This document shows positions 7,360 to 14,169 of a stretch of DNA of 15,683 nt, one piece after another (position 1 is the stretch's first letter; every line of letters begins with the position of its first letter). The position numbers and the translations under genes were made by a program. Where the stretch lies: positions 1 through 15,683 of the forward strand of contig JAGLDA010000167.1 of assembly GCA_023145955.1 (NCBI GenBank), written 5' to 3'. The notes under the pieces are model-generated. The model was not told the DNA's origin. It made no database searches and worked only from the letters and a program-made list of their open reading frames with translations. Source of the DNA: Bacteroidales bacterium (GTDB lineage: Bacteria > Bacteroidota > Bacteroidia > Bacteroidales > UBA1556).

Positions 7360-7917
7360 ATGAAAAAGATATTTTTGGCAATAAAAATTCCTCAAGATAT
7401 AATATTGGATGTTATGGTAGATGAGATTCAACATAACTTCAATTTTATGAATGTAAGATGGATAGAGCCACCGTATTTGCATATGACATTAAAGTTTTTT
7501 GGCCCTACAAACGAAAGAAAGATTAGTGATATTACTAAAGAACTCGAAAAATTATTCTCGGGTAAGCAAAAATTTGAAATTGAGATAAATAGATTAGCAA
7601 TGTTTGGCAGTAAGGGAGCTCCTAAGGTTTTGTGGTTGGGTATAAAAGAAGAAGAAAAAATAAAGGAGTTGGTAAAAGAAATTCAACAAGCCCTTGATAA
7701 GTTAGGCCTATATGCCGACAGGCAAAATTTTGTGCCACATATTTCTTTAGGGAGAATTATAAAGACCAATAGTAATAAGTTTTTTCAGAAACAGTTGAAA
7801 AAGTATAAAACCATAGGTAGCAGCGCCATGCAAGTGAAAAGTATTGTACTTTTAGAAAGTTTAATTGGTAATAAAGGTGTTAGCTATGAAGTTATAGATG
7901 AGTATTTATTGACTTAA
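7360..7917 (+). CDS. thpR: RNA 2',3'-cyclic phosphodiesterase (2'-5' RNA ligase family)
   Basis: A 185-residue cytosolic protein of the 2H phosphoesterase superfamily. Both catalytic HxTx/HxSx motifs are present: HMTL with H41, in LHMTLKFFG, and HISL with H127, in FVPHISLGRI. Enzymes of this family open 2',3'-cyclic phosphates on RNA and can join 2'-5' ends in vitro; the cellular substrate is uncertain. Length and motif spacing are typical. It follows the SPASM gene by 45 bases on the same strand and may share its transcript. The stop is 30 bases from the convergent gpsA stop, and I see no clear terminator between them. Confidence 0.9.
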   Translation: MKKIFLAIKIPQDIILDVMVDEIQHNFNFMNVRWIEPPYLHMTLKFFGPTNERKISDITKELEKLFSGKQKFEIEINRLAMFGSKGAPKVLWLGIKEEEKIKELVKEIQQALDKLGLYADRQNFVPHISLGRIIKTNSNKFFQKQLKKYKTIGSSAMQVKSIVLLESLIGNKGVSYEVIDEYLLT

Positions 7918-7947
7918 AATTAAGTTGGTTCGCAAAAATACTGAAAT

Positions 7948-8943
7948 CTAGTTTAACTTATCAGAAAGTAACTTCATCTCTACAATAGGAGAAACACCTT
8001 CATAAAGAATATTATAAACAGCCTCGGTAATAGGAAGATATACTTGATGCTCTTTATTTATTTCCATTAGGCATTTTACTGCATAATAGCCTTCAGAAAC
8101 CATTTTCATTTCTGCCATAGTAGCTTTTATAGAATACCCACGCCCTATATAAGTACCAAAAGTACGATTGCGACTAAACTTAGAGTATGATGTAACCAAT
8201 AAGTCTCCAACATATTCTGTATCCATAACTTTACGATACTGAGGAAATACATCTTCAAGAAAGCGTCGAATCTCGCGCATGGCATTTACAATAAGCACCG
8301 CTTGAAAGTTATCGCCATATCCAAGACCCACACAAATACCATTAGCAATTGCAATAATATTTTTTATCATCGCAGAATACTCCGTTCCAGCAATATCGGT
8401 GGAGGTTTTCATTTTCATAAACCAGGTAGAAAACAGATCAGCAATATGCTGCGCTCTTTCTTCTTGTAGGAATGCAATAGTAAGGAATGATAATTTCTGC
8501 ATAGCAACCTCCTCAGCATGGCACGGACCAGCAATGATGCCTATATCTTCATATTTTATATTAAAATCTGTATGAAAATAATTTGCAACTATTTGATTTG
8601 ATTCAGGAACAATACCTTTTATTGCAGAAATTATTATTTTATTACTTAAGTCAGTAACATTATTTGCAATAATACTTTTTTTAAGAAAGGCAGAAGGGAT
8701 AGCAAAAATAAGGATATCATAGTTTTCTACAATTTCCTTCATATCTGTTGATATATCTATTTTTTCAGGTAATAATTCAGCATATTGTAGGTAATCAGGG
8801 TTTCTACCATGAACCATAACGTGATGCTTGGTATCTTCATGACGCACCCACCAGCCAATTTTATCCAAATTATGTCCTAAAAGTTTTACTAGAGCAGTGC
8901 CCCAGCTTCCTGATCCTATTACAGCTATATTCTTGTTTAGCAT
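7948..8943 (-). CDS. gpsA: Glycerol-3-phosphate dehydrogenase [NAD(P)+]
   Basis: A 331-residue cytosolic enzyme that reduces dihydroxyacetone phosphate to sn-glycerol-3-phosphate, the backbone for phospholipid synthesis. The N-terminal Rossmann motif is GSGSWGTA (residues 10-17). AIKGI with K109, GPCHAEEV at 139-146, and IKNIIAIANGICVGLGYGDN starting at I193 (K194 the expected catalytic lysine) are family blocks in the right order. One small departure is GPCHAEE where GPSHAEE is usual. The start codon at 8943 sits directly before the Rossmann strand, so nothing is missing. Its own promoter should lie in the 254-base gap upstream: TATTTTCG at 8997-8990 is a 7-of-8 match to the -7 consensus, next to a perfect palindrome. 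Confidence 0.95.
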   Translation of the reverse strand: MLNKNIAVIGSGSWGTALVKLLGHNLDKIGWWVRHEDTKHHVMVHGRNPDYLQYAELLPEKIDISTDMKEIVENYDILIFAIPSAFLKKSIIANNVTDLSNKIIISAIKGIVPESNQIVANYFHTDFNIKYEDIGIIAGPCHAEEVAMQKLSFLTIAFLQEERAQHIADLFSTWFMKMKTSTDIAGTEYSAMIKNIIAIANGICVGLGYGDNFQAVLIVNAMREIRRFLEDVFPQYRKVMDTEYVGDLLVTSYSKFSRNRTFGTYIGRGYSIKATMAEMKMVSEGYYAVKCLMEINKEHQVYLPITEAVYNILYEGVSPIVEMKLLSDKLN

Positions 8944-8993
8944 TTATTTATATTAAATACATATCTATTTTATACTTTATGCCTTAATGCGAA

Positions 8994-9013
8994 AATACAA
9001 CTTTTGTTGTATT
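8994..9013. repeat. Perfect 8-bp palindrome with TTTT loop upstream of gpsA
   Basis: AATACAAC (8994-9001) and GTTGTATT (9006-9013) are exact inverted copies around TTTT. The dyad lies 51-70 bases upstream of the gpsA start and overlaps a near-consensus -7 box (8990-8997, minus strand). That position suits an operator. On the plus strand it is followed by GTTTTT, so a weak terminator reading is also possible, but no plus-strand gene ends there. Confidence 0.45.
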
Positions 9014-9135
9014 GTTTTTACTAAATATTTATTAAGTGAAGTAATAATATTATAATTGCCATATAATCAGAAGTATATAATTGAATAAATATGAATTACA
9101 AGTTATATGGTTCACTATATATAATGGTTTATACT

Positions 9136-9175
9136 AAAAAAAAGCACCTATGAAGATTAATTCATTAGGTGCTTT
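9136..9175 (-). terminator. Rho-independent terminator after the biotin carrier gene
   Basis: AAAGCACCTATGAA (9141-9154) pairs with TTCA-T-TAGGTGCTTT (9161-9175): 14 pairs with one bulged T and a 6-base loop. On the minus strand the stem ends in GGTGC followed by a run of eight T (9143-9136). It lies 23 bases past the stop of the biotin carrier gene and separates that unit from gpsA. Confidence 0.88.
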
Positions 9176-9197
9176 CTTATTATGAATGTGGGTTCAC

Positions 9198-9539
9198 TTA
9201 TTTCAGCTCTACCATAATAAAATCTTTTGCTACCACCTGACCGACTTTTACAAAGATATTTTTCACAATACCATCGAAAGGGGCTTTTACTTGGTTTTTC
9301 ATTTTCATTGCCTCTAGCAGCATCATTATTTCACCACTCTTAACTTTATCGCCAATTTTAACATTAATTTCTGCAATTGTTCCAGGAATAAATGCAGACA
9401 AACGTCTAGGGTTGGGAACTTGGTAAGGCTTACGTTCTCTATATGATTTTGTAGTTTTAGTTCGGTATATTGTATCACCTACCCTAAAGTCTTCAAATTC
9501 ATCGTCCTTTATTTTTATATTTTCTTTCTTCTTAGCCAT
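9198..9539 (-). CDS. Biotin carboxyl carrier protein (biotinyl domain)
   Basis: A 113-residue carrier. The C-terminal 65 residues form a biotinyl-lipoyl domain with the biotinylation motif EAMKM (E76-M80; K79 is the acceptor lysine), flanked by PGTIAEINVKIGDKVKSGE and VKAPFDGIVKNIFVKVGQVV blocks. The first 45 residues are charged and probably flexible. It would carry carboxybiotin to the carboxyltransferase encoded immediately upstream, with a 47-base gap on the same strand. A terminator follows the stop. Whether it serves an acyl-CoA carboxylase or a decarboxylase cannot be told from this gene alone. Confidence 0.9.
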   Translation of the reverse strand: MAKKKENIKIKDDEFEDFRVGDTIYRTKTTKSYRERKPYQVPNPRRLSAFIPGTIAEINVKIGDKVKSGEIMMLLEAMKMKNQVKAPFDGIVKNIFVKVGQVVAKDFIMVELK

Positions 9540-9586
9540 TATTCTAATAATTTTAAGTTAATTAAAGATGGAGTAAATCCATTTTT

Positions 9587-11134
9587 TTAGAATGGAGGTA
9601 TACCATGCTTTTTAGCAGGAAGAACTACAGTTTTACTCTGTGATATTTCCAAAGCGTGAAGTATAAACTTACGAGTTTCATTGAGCTCAATTACTGAGTC
9701 AATATAACCGTATGCTGCTGCCACATAAGGATTAGCATACTTTTGCTTATACTCTTCAATTTTTTTCTCACGGAAACTATCAGGATCATCAGCCTGAGCA
9801 ATTTCTTTTCTAAAGATGATATTTGCAGCTCCCGTAGGACCCATAACAGCAATCTCAGCAGTAGGCCAAGCAAAAACAAAGTCTGCTTTTAAGTGGTTTG
9901 AGCACATTGCAATATATCCACCACCGTAAGCCTTACGCATAATAAGAGTAATTTTTGGCACAGTAGCTTCAGAATATGCATAAAGCAATTTAGCACCGTG
10001 ACGAATTACTCCCGCATGCTCTTGGTCAATTCCAGGAAGATAACCAGGAAGATCCACAAGTGTTAATAAAGGAATATTAAAAGCATCACAGTATCTTATA
10101 AACCTTGCTGCTTTATCTGACGAATCCACATCAAGAACTCCTGCTAAAACAAGAGGCTGGTTTGCAACCACACCAATTGTATCACCATCAAGTCTAGTGA
10201 ATCCAATTACGATATTTGCCGCCCACAATGTTTGTATTTCAAAAAAGTTAGAATCATCCGATATAGAGCGTATAATGTCTCTTACATCATATGGTTCGGT
10301 TGGATCAGCAGGAAATATTTTACTTATTTTATAATCTCTAGTTTTTGGTGGTTTTGATGGGAAAGTATCTGCCTTTTTAGTATTATTCCACGGTATATAG
10401 GTAAATAATTCTTTTATCTGATTAAAACACTCTTTCTCACTTTCGGCATAGAAATGTGCGTTACCAGTTTTTTCAGCATGAACTTTCGCTCCACCTAAAG
10501 CCTCCATAGAAATCTCTTCACCAAGTACAGATCTTATTACTTCAGGACCAGTGATAAACATTTTGGAGATTTTATCAACCATAAAAACGTAATCGGTAAG
10601 TGCTGGAGAATAAACCGCTCCACCAGCACAAGGACCTAGAATAACTGAAATCTGAGGAATTACACCTGAGGATATGGTATTTCTATAAAAGATTTCTCCA
10701 TAACCTGCAAGAGAATTTACACCTTCCTGAATACGTGCTCCACCAGAATCATTAATGCCAATAATAGGCACCTTCAGCTTCATTGCATGATCCATTATTT
10801 TAGTAATCTTACGGGCGTGCATATATCCCAAAGAACCTCCTGCAACAGTGAAATCTTGAGCATAAATACATACAGGATGACCATTGATAGTTCCTGTACC
10901 AATAATTACTCCATCACCGGCTAGTTTTTTCTTATCCATATCAAAATCCTTGGCAGCATGCTCTACAAAAAGATCATACTCAAAAAAGGATTTCTTGTCT
11001 AATAATTCAATGATACGCTCACGAGCGGTCATCTTTCCCATTGATACTTGTTTCTCAATGGCTTTGTCGCCTCCACCTTTTATGGCTTCGCTCATTCTTT
11101 TGCGTAAATCGCTGGTCTTAATTCGTAATGACAT
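9587..11134 (-). CDS. Acyl-CoA carboxylase / methylmalonyl-CoA decarboxylase carboxyltransferase subunit (PccB/MmdA-like)
   Basis: A 515-residue carboxyltransferase with two crotonase-fold halves. The N-terminal acyl-CoA half has DSGGARIQEG (129-138) and GPCAGGAVYSPAL (168-180 region). The C-terminal biotin half has DLPGYLPGIDQEHAGVIRHG (361-380), RKAYGGGYIAM (400-410) and EIAVMGPTGAANIIF (427-441). It moves CO2 between carboxybiotin and an acyl-CoA such as propionyl-CoA/methylmalonyl-CoA. The residue equivalent to the specificity position studied in Streptomyces PccB (Asp) and AccB (Ile) appears to be I408, so PccB identity is not assured. The biotin carrier gene follows, but no biotin carboxylase or sodium-pump subunit is in the window. 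The start at 11134 is 41 bases downstream of an exact -7 box. Length is normal. Confidence 0.92.
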   Translation of the reverse strand: MSLRIKTSDLRKRMSEAIKGGGDKAIEKQVSMGKMTARERIIELLDKKSFFEYDLFVEHAAKDFDMDKKKLAGDGVIIGTGTINGHPVCIYAQDFTVAGGSLGYMHARKITKIMDHAMKLKVPIIGINDSGGARIQEGVNSLAGYGEIFYRNTISSGVIPQISVILGPCAGGAVYSPALTDYVFMVDKISKMFITGPEVIRSVLGEEISMEALGGAKVHAEKTGNAHFYAESEKECFNQIKELFTYIPWNNTKKADTFPSKPPKTRDYKISKIFPADPTEPYDVRDIIRSISDDSNFFEIQTLWAANIVIGFTRLDGDTIGVVANQPLVLAGVLDVDSSDKAARFIRYCDAFNIPLLTLVDLPGYLPGIDQEHAGVIRHGAKLLYAYSEATVPKITLIMRKAYGGGYIAMCSNHLKADFVFAWPTAEIAVMGPTGAANIIFRKEIAQADDPDSFREKKIEEYKQKYANPYVAAAYGYIDSVIELNETRKFILHALEISQSKTVVLPAKKHGIPPF

Positions 11135-11174
11135 GTCGATTTATTTAAGTTTAGTTAAAGAATATATTTATCTA

Positions 11175-11201
11175 CAAAAATATTAATTACCCTATACACA
11201 A
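11175..11201 (-). promoter_or_regulatory. Promoter of the carboxyltransferase-biotin carrier unit
   Basis: On the minus strand, TTG (11201-11199) is followed after 16 bases by TATTTTTG (11182-11175), an exact TAnnTTTG box. It is about 40 bases ahead of the start codon, giving a leader of roughly 35 nt. The 16-base spacing is somewhat shorter than usually described for Bacteroidota, but it is the same as in the MMPL promoter of this window. Confidence 0.55.
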
Positions 11202-11310
11202 TTGATGCTAAATGGAATATATGCAACAAGAATTTGCTTATATTTCAGTTAGAACCCGTTATTAATGGTGTTCTTATTAGGAATAAATTTATATAATGTC
11301 TTATTTCAAA

Positions 11311-11345
11311 TATGTTTGTTAAGTAACAAATTATATGCAAACATA
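11311..11345. repeat. Nested inverted repeat carrying two facing -7 boxes
   Basis: The outer arms TATGTTTG (11311-11318) and CAAACATA (11338-11345) are exact inverted copies. Each reads as TAnnTTTG on its own strand, so the two boxes point at each other. A second palindrome, TTTGTTA-AG-TAACAAA (11315-11330), overlaps the left arm. Neither box has a clear -33 TTG. It could be a regulator binding site or a promoter pair. Confidence 0.42.
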
Positions 11346-11498
11346 AGACTATTGTTAATACGATAGTAAAATATGTGGAAAAAATGCTGTAAGATTTATA
11401 TTTTTATTGATAAAAAAGGGCAGAAAAACAAATTAAATATAATATAAGTAATGATTTATTGTCGTATTATTTAATGGTTTGATAATTGTTTTGTTAGG

Positions 11499-11587
11499 TC
11501 CTCCTTAGGAAAAGCAGGTGAACAAATTGCCATAGTAATAAGTCCTTTTTTAAATAGGTTTTCAAGCAATTTGTTCGGAGGATTTTT
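11499..11587 (+). ncRNA. Candidate structured RNA or large terminator hairpin
   Basis: TCCTCC (11499-11504) pairs with GGAGGA (11577-11582), and GAACAAATTGC (11520-11530) pairs with GCAATTTGTTC (11566-11576). The 3' arms are contiguous, while the 5' arms are separated by a 15-nt bulge. The terminal loop is 35 nt. The 17 pairs are followed directly by TTTTT (11583-11587), so transcription on the plus strand would end here. A TTGTTTTG at 11486-11493 is a 7-of-8 match to a -7 box and would start a transcript close to the first arm, giving an RNA of about 90 nt. Alternatively a longer RNA could start from the TATGTTTG box at 11311. I recognise no named RNA family. The minus strand lacks a T-run, so the plus reading is preferred. 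Confidence 0.45.
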
Positions 11588-11701
11588 CTGTTTTCATAAA
11601 ATAATTTCACGACATTATTTGTTTCTCATTACTTATAAGCCAAAGTATGCATTGGATATTGTAGCTAATTTCAGTTTATTCTTAATTAAAGATAATTTAG
11701 A

Positions 11702-11728
11702 TTGCCCTTAATAAATATTTTACCTTTG
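11702..11728 (+). promoter_or_regulatory. Promoter of the MMPL-AsmA operon
   Basis: TTG (11702-11704), 16 bases, then TACCTTTG (11721-11728), an exact TAnnTTTG box identical to that ahead of ricT. The ATG at 11751 is 22 bases further on, so the leader would be under 20 nt. Confidence 0.62.
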
Positions 11729-11750
11729 CAAGCTAAATACATATATTATA

Positions 11751-14141
11751 ATGTGGAAGAATGTTATTAGTTTAATCCTACGACAAAGGGTTACGGTGTT
11801 AATTATTATTGGGCTCTCTACTATTTTTATGGCTTATCAAGCCACACAAATAAAGATGTCGTATGAGATGGCACAAATGTTACCCGATAGTGATACTACG
11901 GTAATAAGATATAATAATTTTAAGAAAATATTTGGTCAAGACGGAAGTGTTCTTTATTTGGGAATAAAGGATAGTCTAATTGGAGATATTGATCACTTTA
12001 ATATGTGGTACGATCTTTCAAACGAATTGAAAAAAGTTGATGGTGTTACGGAAACACTTTCTTTGGCAAAAGTTTTTGAACTTAAACGAAACGATAGCCT
12101 AAAGAGGTTTTTTATTGATCCAATATTTAAAACCCGACCACAAACTCAAGTAGAACTTGATAGTTTATGTGCTAGAGTTTTCAAATTACCTTTTTATAAA
12201 AACCTGCTTTATAACCCTGAAAATAAGGCTACCATATTAGCGGTTACGCTTGATAAGAATAAAGTAAATAGCAAAAACCGTTTTGAGCTCTTTGATGATA
12301 TTGAGAATTTAGTAACAAAGTACGAGCAAGAAAGTGGAGTAGATGTGCATTATTCTGGTCTGCCTTTTATTCGTACCAAAATGTCGAAAATAATAAAAGA
12401 TGAGCTTCTTATGTTTACGGGAGTTACTATAGCAATAGCGTCATTATTATTATTTATATTTTTCAAGTCATTCAAAGCGCTGTTTTTCCCCTTGATTGTT
12501 ATGCTAGTAGCTGTAATTTGGGTATTGGGATTTTTACAAACCTTAGGATTTGAAATTACTATTTTAACGGGTATTTTGCCACCACTAATTATTGTTCTTA
12601 CGGTAGAAAACAGTATATTTCTTCTTAATAAGTATCATATAGAGTACCGTTCGCATAAACGTAGAGTAAAGGCATTGGCCCGTATGATACAGCGTGTTGG
12701 AGGAGCTATGTTTCTTACAAATTTAACCACAGCAATAGGCTTTGCTGCATTTATTATAACTAGAAATACATTATTAGTGGAGTTTGGTGTTATTGCATCA
12801 CTTTCCATAATGATGGTTTTTGTATTATCAATTACTCTTATTCCAATATTCTTTAGTTTTGGTTCTGACCCTAAGGATCGCCATCTTAAACATTTGGAAA
12901 GAGAGGGGCTAAGTAAGATAATTAACTTTACTGAGGGATTGATACAAAACAAAAGACCAGCTATATATATTACTACATCAATTATTATTATTATTGGTAT
13001 TATTGGTATGAATATGCTTGAAACCACAGGAAATGTTGTTGATGATATTCCGCAAGATGGACAGATTTATGAAGATTTAGTTTTTCTTGAGAAGGAATTT
13101 AATGGTATCCTTCCTTTTGAAATAATGATTGATACTAAAAAGCCTAGAGGAGTTCTTAAATCGTCAACACTTAAGCGATTGGATAAGTTACAGGATACTC
13201 TGGCGACATATAAGGAGTTTTCAAAATCTATTTCTGTAGCTGATGTGGTGAAGATTGCTAAGCAGGCATATTATGATGGCGACCCAGAGAAGTACTCCTT
13301 ATTAAACTCTAGAGAGAAAGCTTTTGTAATGAGCTATTTGCCAAAGGATATGGGGCAAAATAAGCGTACGTTATTAAATTCGTTTGTGGATAGTAATATG
13401 CAAATTACTCGCATAAGCGTGCAGATGGCAAATATTAGTAGTCCAGAGATAGATGCCTTAAAAGCTGATTTAGAACCGAAGATTAATGCTATTTTTAATC
13501 CAGAAAAGTATAATGTACACCTTACAGGTACAAGCGTTGTGTTTTTAGAGGGAACTAAGTTTTTAGTTAATAATCTTTTACTAAGTTTATTTCTTGCGAT
13601 ATTAGTTATTGGTGCTATTATGTGGGCATTGTTTAATTCTTTTAGGATGGCACTTATTGCACTTATTCCCAATCTTATTCCACAAGTTCTTACTGCTGCA
13701 CTAATGGGTTATTATGGAATACCATTAAAACCATCTACAATACTTATTTTTAGTATTGCTCTAGGAATTTCAGTAGATAATACCATACACTTTCTTTCTA
13801 GATACCGCATGGAGCTAAAACTCCAATCTGATAATATTAAGCAAGCTGTGATTAATGCCTTTCATGAAACGGCAAACTCGATGATATACTCTTCAATAGT
13901 GCTTTTCCTTGGGTTTTCAGTATTTATGTTATCCTCTTTTGGTGGAACTCAATCCCTTGGAAAACTAATTTCTTTTACTCTTTTGGCGGCAATGTTATCG
14001 AACTTAGTTTTATTACCATCGCTAATTCTATCGTTAAACAAACGGATTATCACAAAATCATTTAAGGAGCCATTTATTCAGATAATGGATGAAGAAAATG
14101 ATGAAAATATTGATGAACTAGAGATTGAAGAAGATAAATAA
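11751..14141 (+). CDS. MMPL/RND superfamily transporter with two sterol-sensing-like membrane halves
   Basis: A 796-residue inner-membrane protein with the internal duplication of the family. TM1 is near residues 14-30 and is followed by a periplasmic domain to about 215. Five membrane helices lie at about 218-390, a further helix at about 405-423, a second periplasmic domain to about 620, and the last five helices at about 625-775. The C-terminal tail is strongly acidic. The matching fourth-helix motifs differ between halves: TVENSIF with E286 in the first, SVDNTIHFL with D676 in the second. Acidic residues at this point are thought to carry protons in the RND group. Relatives export lipids (MmpL3, HpnN), but the substrate here is unknown. 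The AsmA-like gene follows after 28 bases. Confidence 0.88.
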   Translation: MWKNVISLILRQRVTVLIIIGLSTIFMAYQATQIKMSYEMAQMLPDSDTTVIRYNNFKKIFGQDGSVLYLGIKDSLIGDIDHFNMWYDLSNELKKVDGVTETLSLAKVFELKRNDSLKRFFIDPIFKTRPQTQVELDSLCARVFKLPFYKNLLYNPENKATILAVTLDKNKVNSKNRFELFDDIENLVTKYEQESGVDVHYSGLPFIRTKMSKIIKDELLMFTGVTIAIASLLLFIFFKSFKALFFPLIVMLVAVIWVLGFLQTLGFEITILTGILPPLIIVLTVENSIFLLNKYHIEYRSHKRRVKALARMIQRVGGAMFLTNLTTAIGFAAFIITRNTLLVEFGVIASLSIMMVFVLSITLIPIFFSFGSDPKDRHLKHLEREGLSKIINFTEGLIQNKRPAIYITTSIIIIIGIIGMNMLETTGNVVDDIPQDGQIYEDLVFLEKEFNGILPFEIMIDTKKPRGVLKSSTLKRLDKLQDTLATYKEFSKSISVADVVKIAKQAYYDGDPEKYSLLNSREKAFVMSYLPKDMGQNKRTLLNSFVDSNMQITRISVQMANISSPEIDALKADLEPKINAIFNPEKYNVHLTGTSVVFLEGTKFLVNNLLLSLFLAILVIGAIMWALFNSFRMALIALIPNLIPQVLTAALMGYYGIPLKPSTILIFSIALGISVDNTIHFLSRYRMELKLQSDNIKQAVINAFHETANSMIYSSIVLFLGFSVFMLSSFGGTQSLGKLISFTLLAAMLSNLVLLPSLILSLNKRIITKSFKEPFIQIMDEENDENIDELEIEEDK

Positions 14142-14169
14142 TCTATACCGATATATTTATTAGGTTGTT

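Larger units (their letters stand above)
11135..11750. other. 616-base divergent gene-free region
   Basis: This region between the divergent carboxyltransferase and MMPL genes has no credible open frame. It holds the minus-strand promoter at 11175-11201, a nested inverted repeat with two facing -7 boxes at 11311-11345, a long hairpin with T-run at 11499-11587, and the plus-strand MMPL promoter at 11702-11728. Other parts (about 11202-11310, 11346-11485 and 11600-11700) are AT-rich with nothing I can name. Confidence 0.6.

Noticed and set aside
7918..7960. TAAGTT/AACTTA pair between thpR and gpsA as a convergent terminator
   Set aside because: The arms are six AT-rich bases, 28 bases apart, overlap the end of gpsA and have no T-run.
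9059..9110. Inverted repeat CCATATAA ... TTATATGG in the gpsA upstream gap
   Set aside because: Eight-base AT-rich arms 36 bases apart are expected by chance in such sequence, and no promoter or terminator fits them.
9081..9153. Plus-strand short frame of about 20 codons (MNYKLYGSLYIMV...)
   Set aside because: It runs through the terminator stem of the minus-strand unit and has no promoter or conserved feature.
11471..11597. Minus-strand open stretch reading ...ITMAICSPAFPKEDLTKQLSNH and a nearby 11-codon frame starting MKTEKSSEQIA
   Set aside because: It looks protein-like, but both readings lie on the arms of the long hairpin at 11499-11582, the frames are interrupted by a stop, and there is no good start or promoter. 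RNA structure explains the sequence better.
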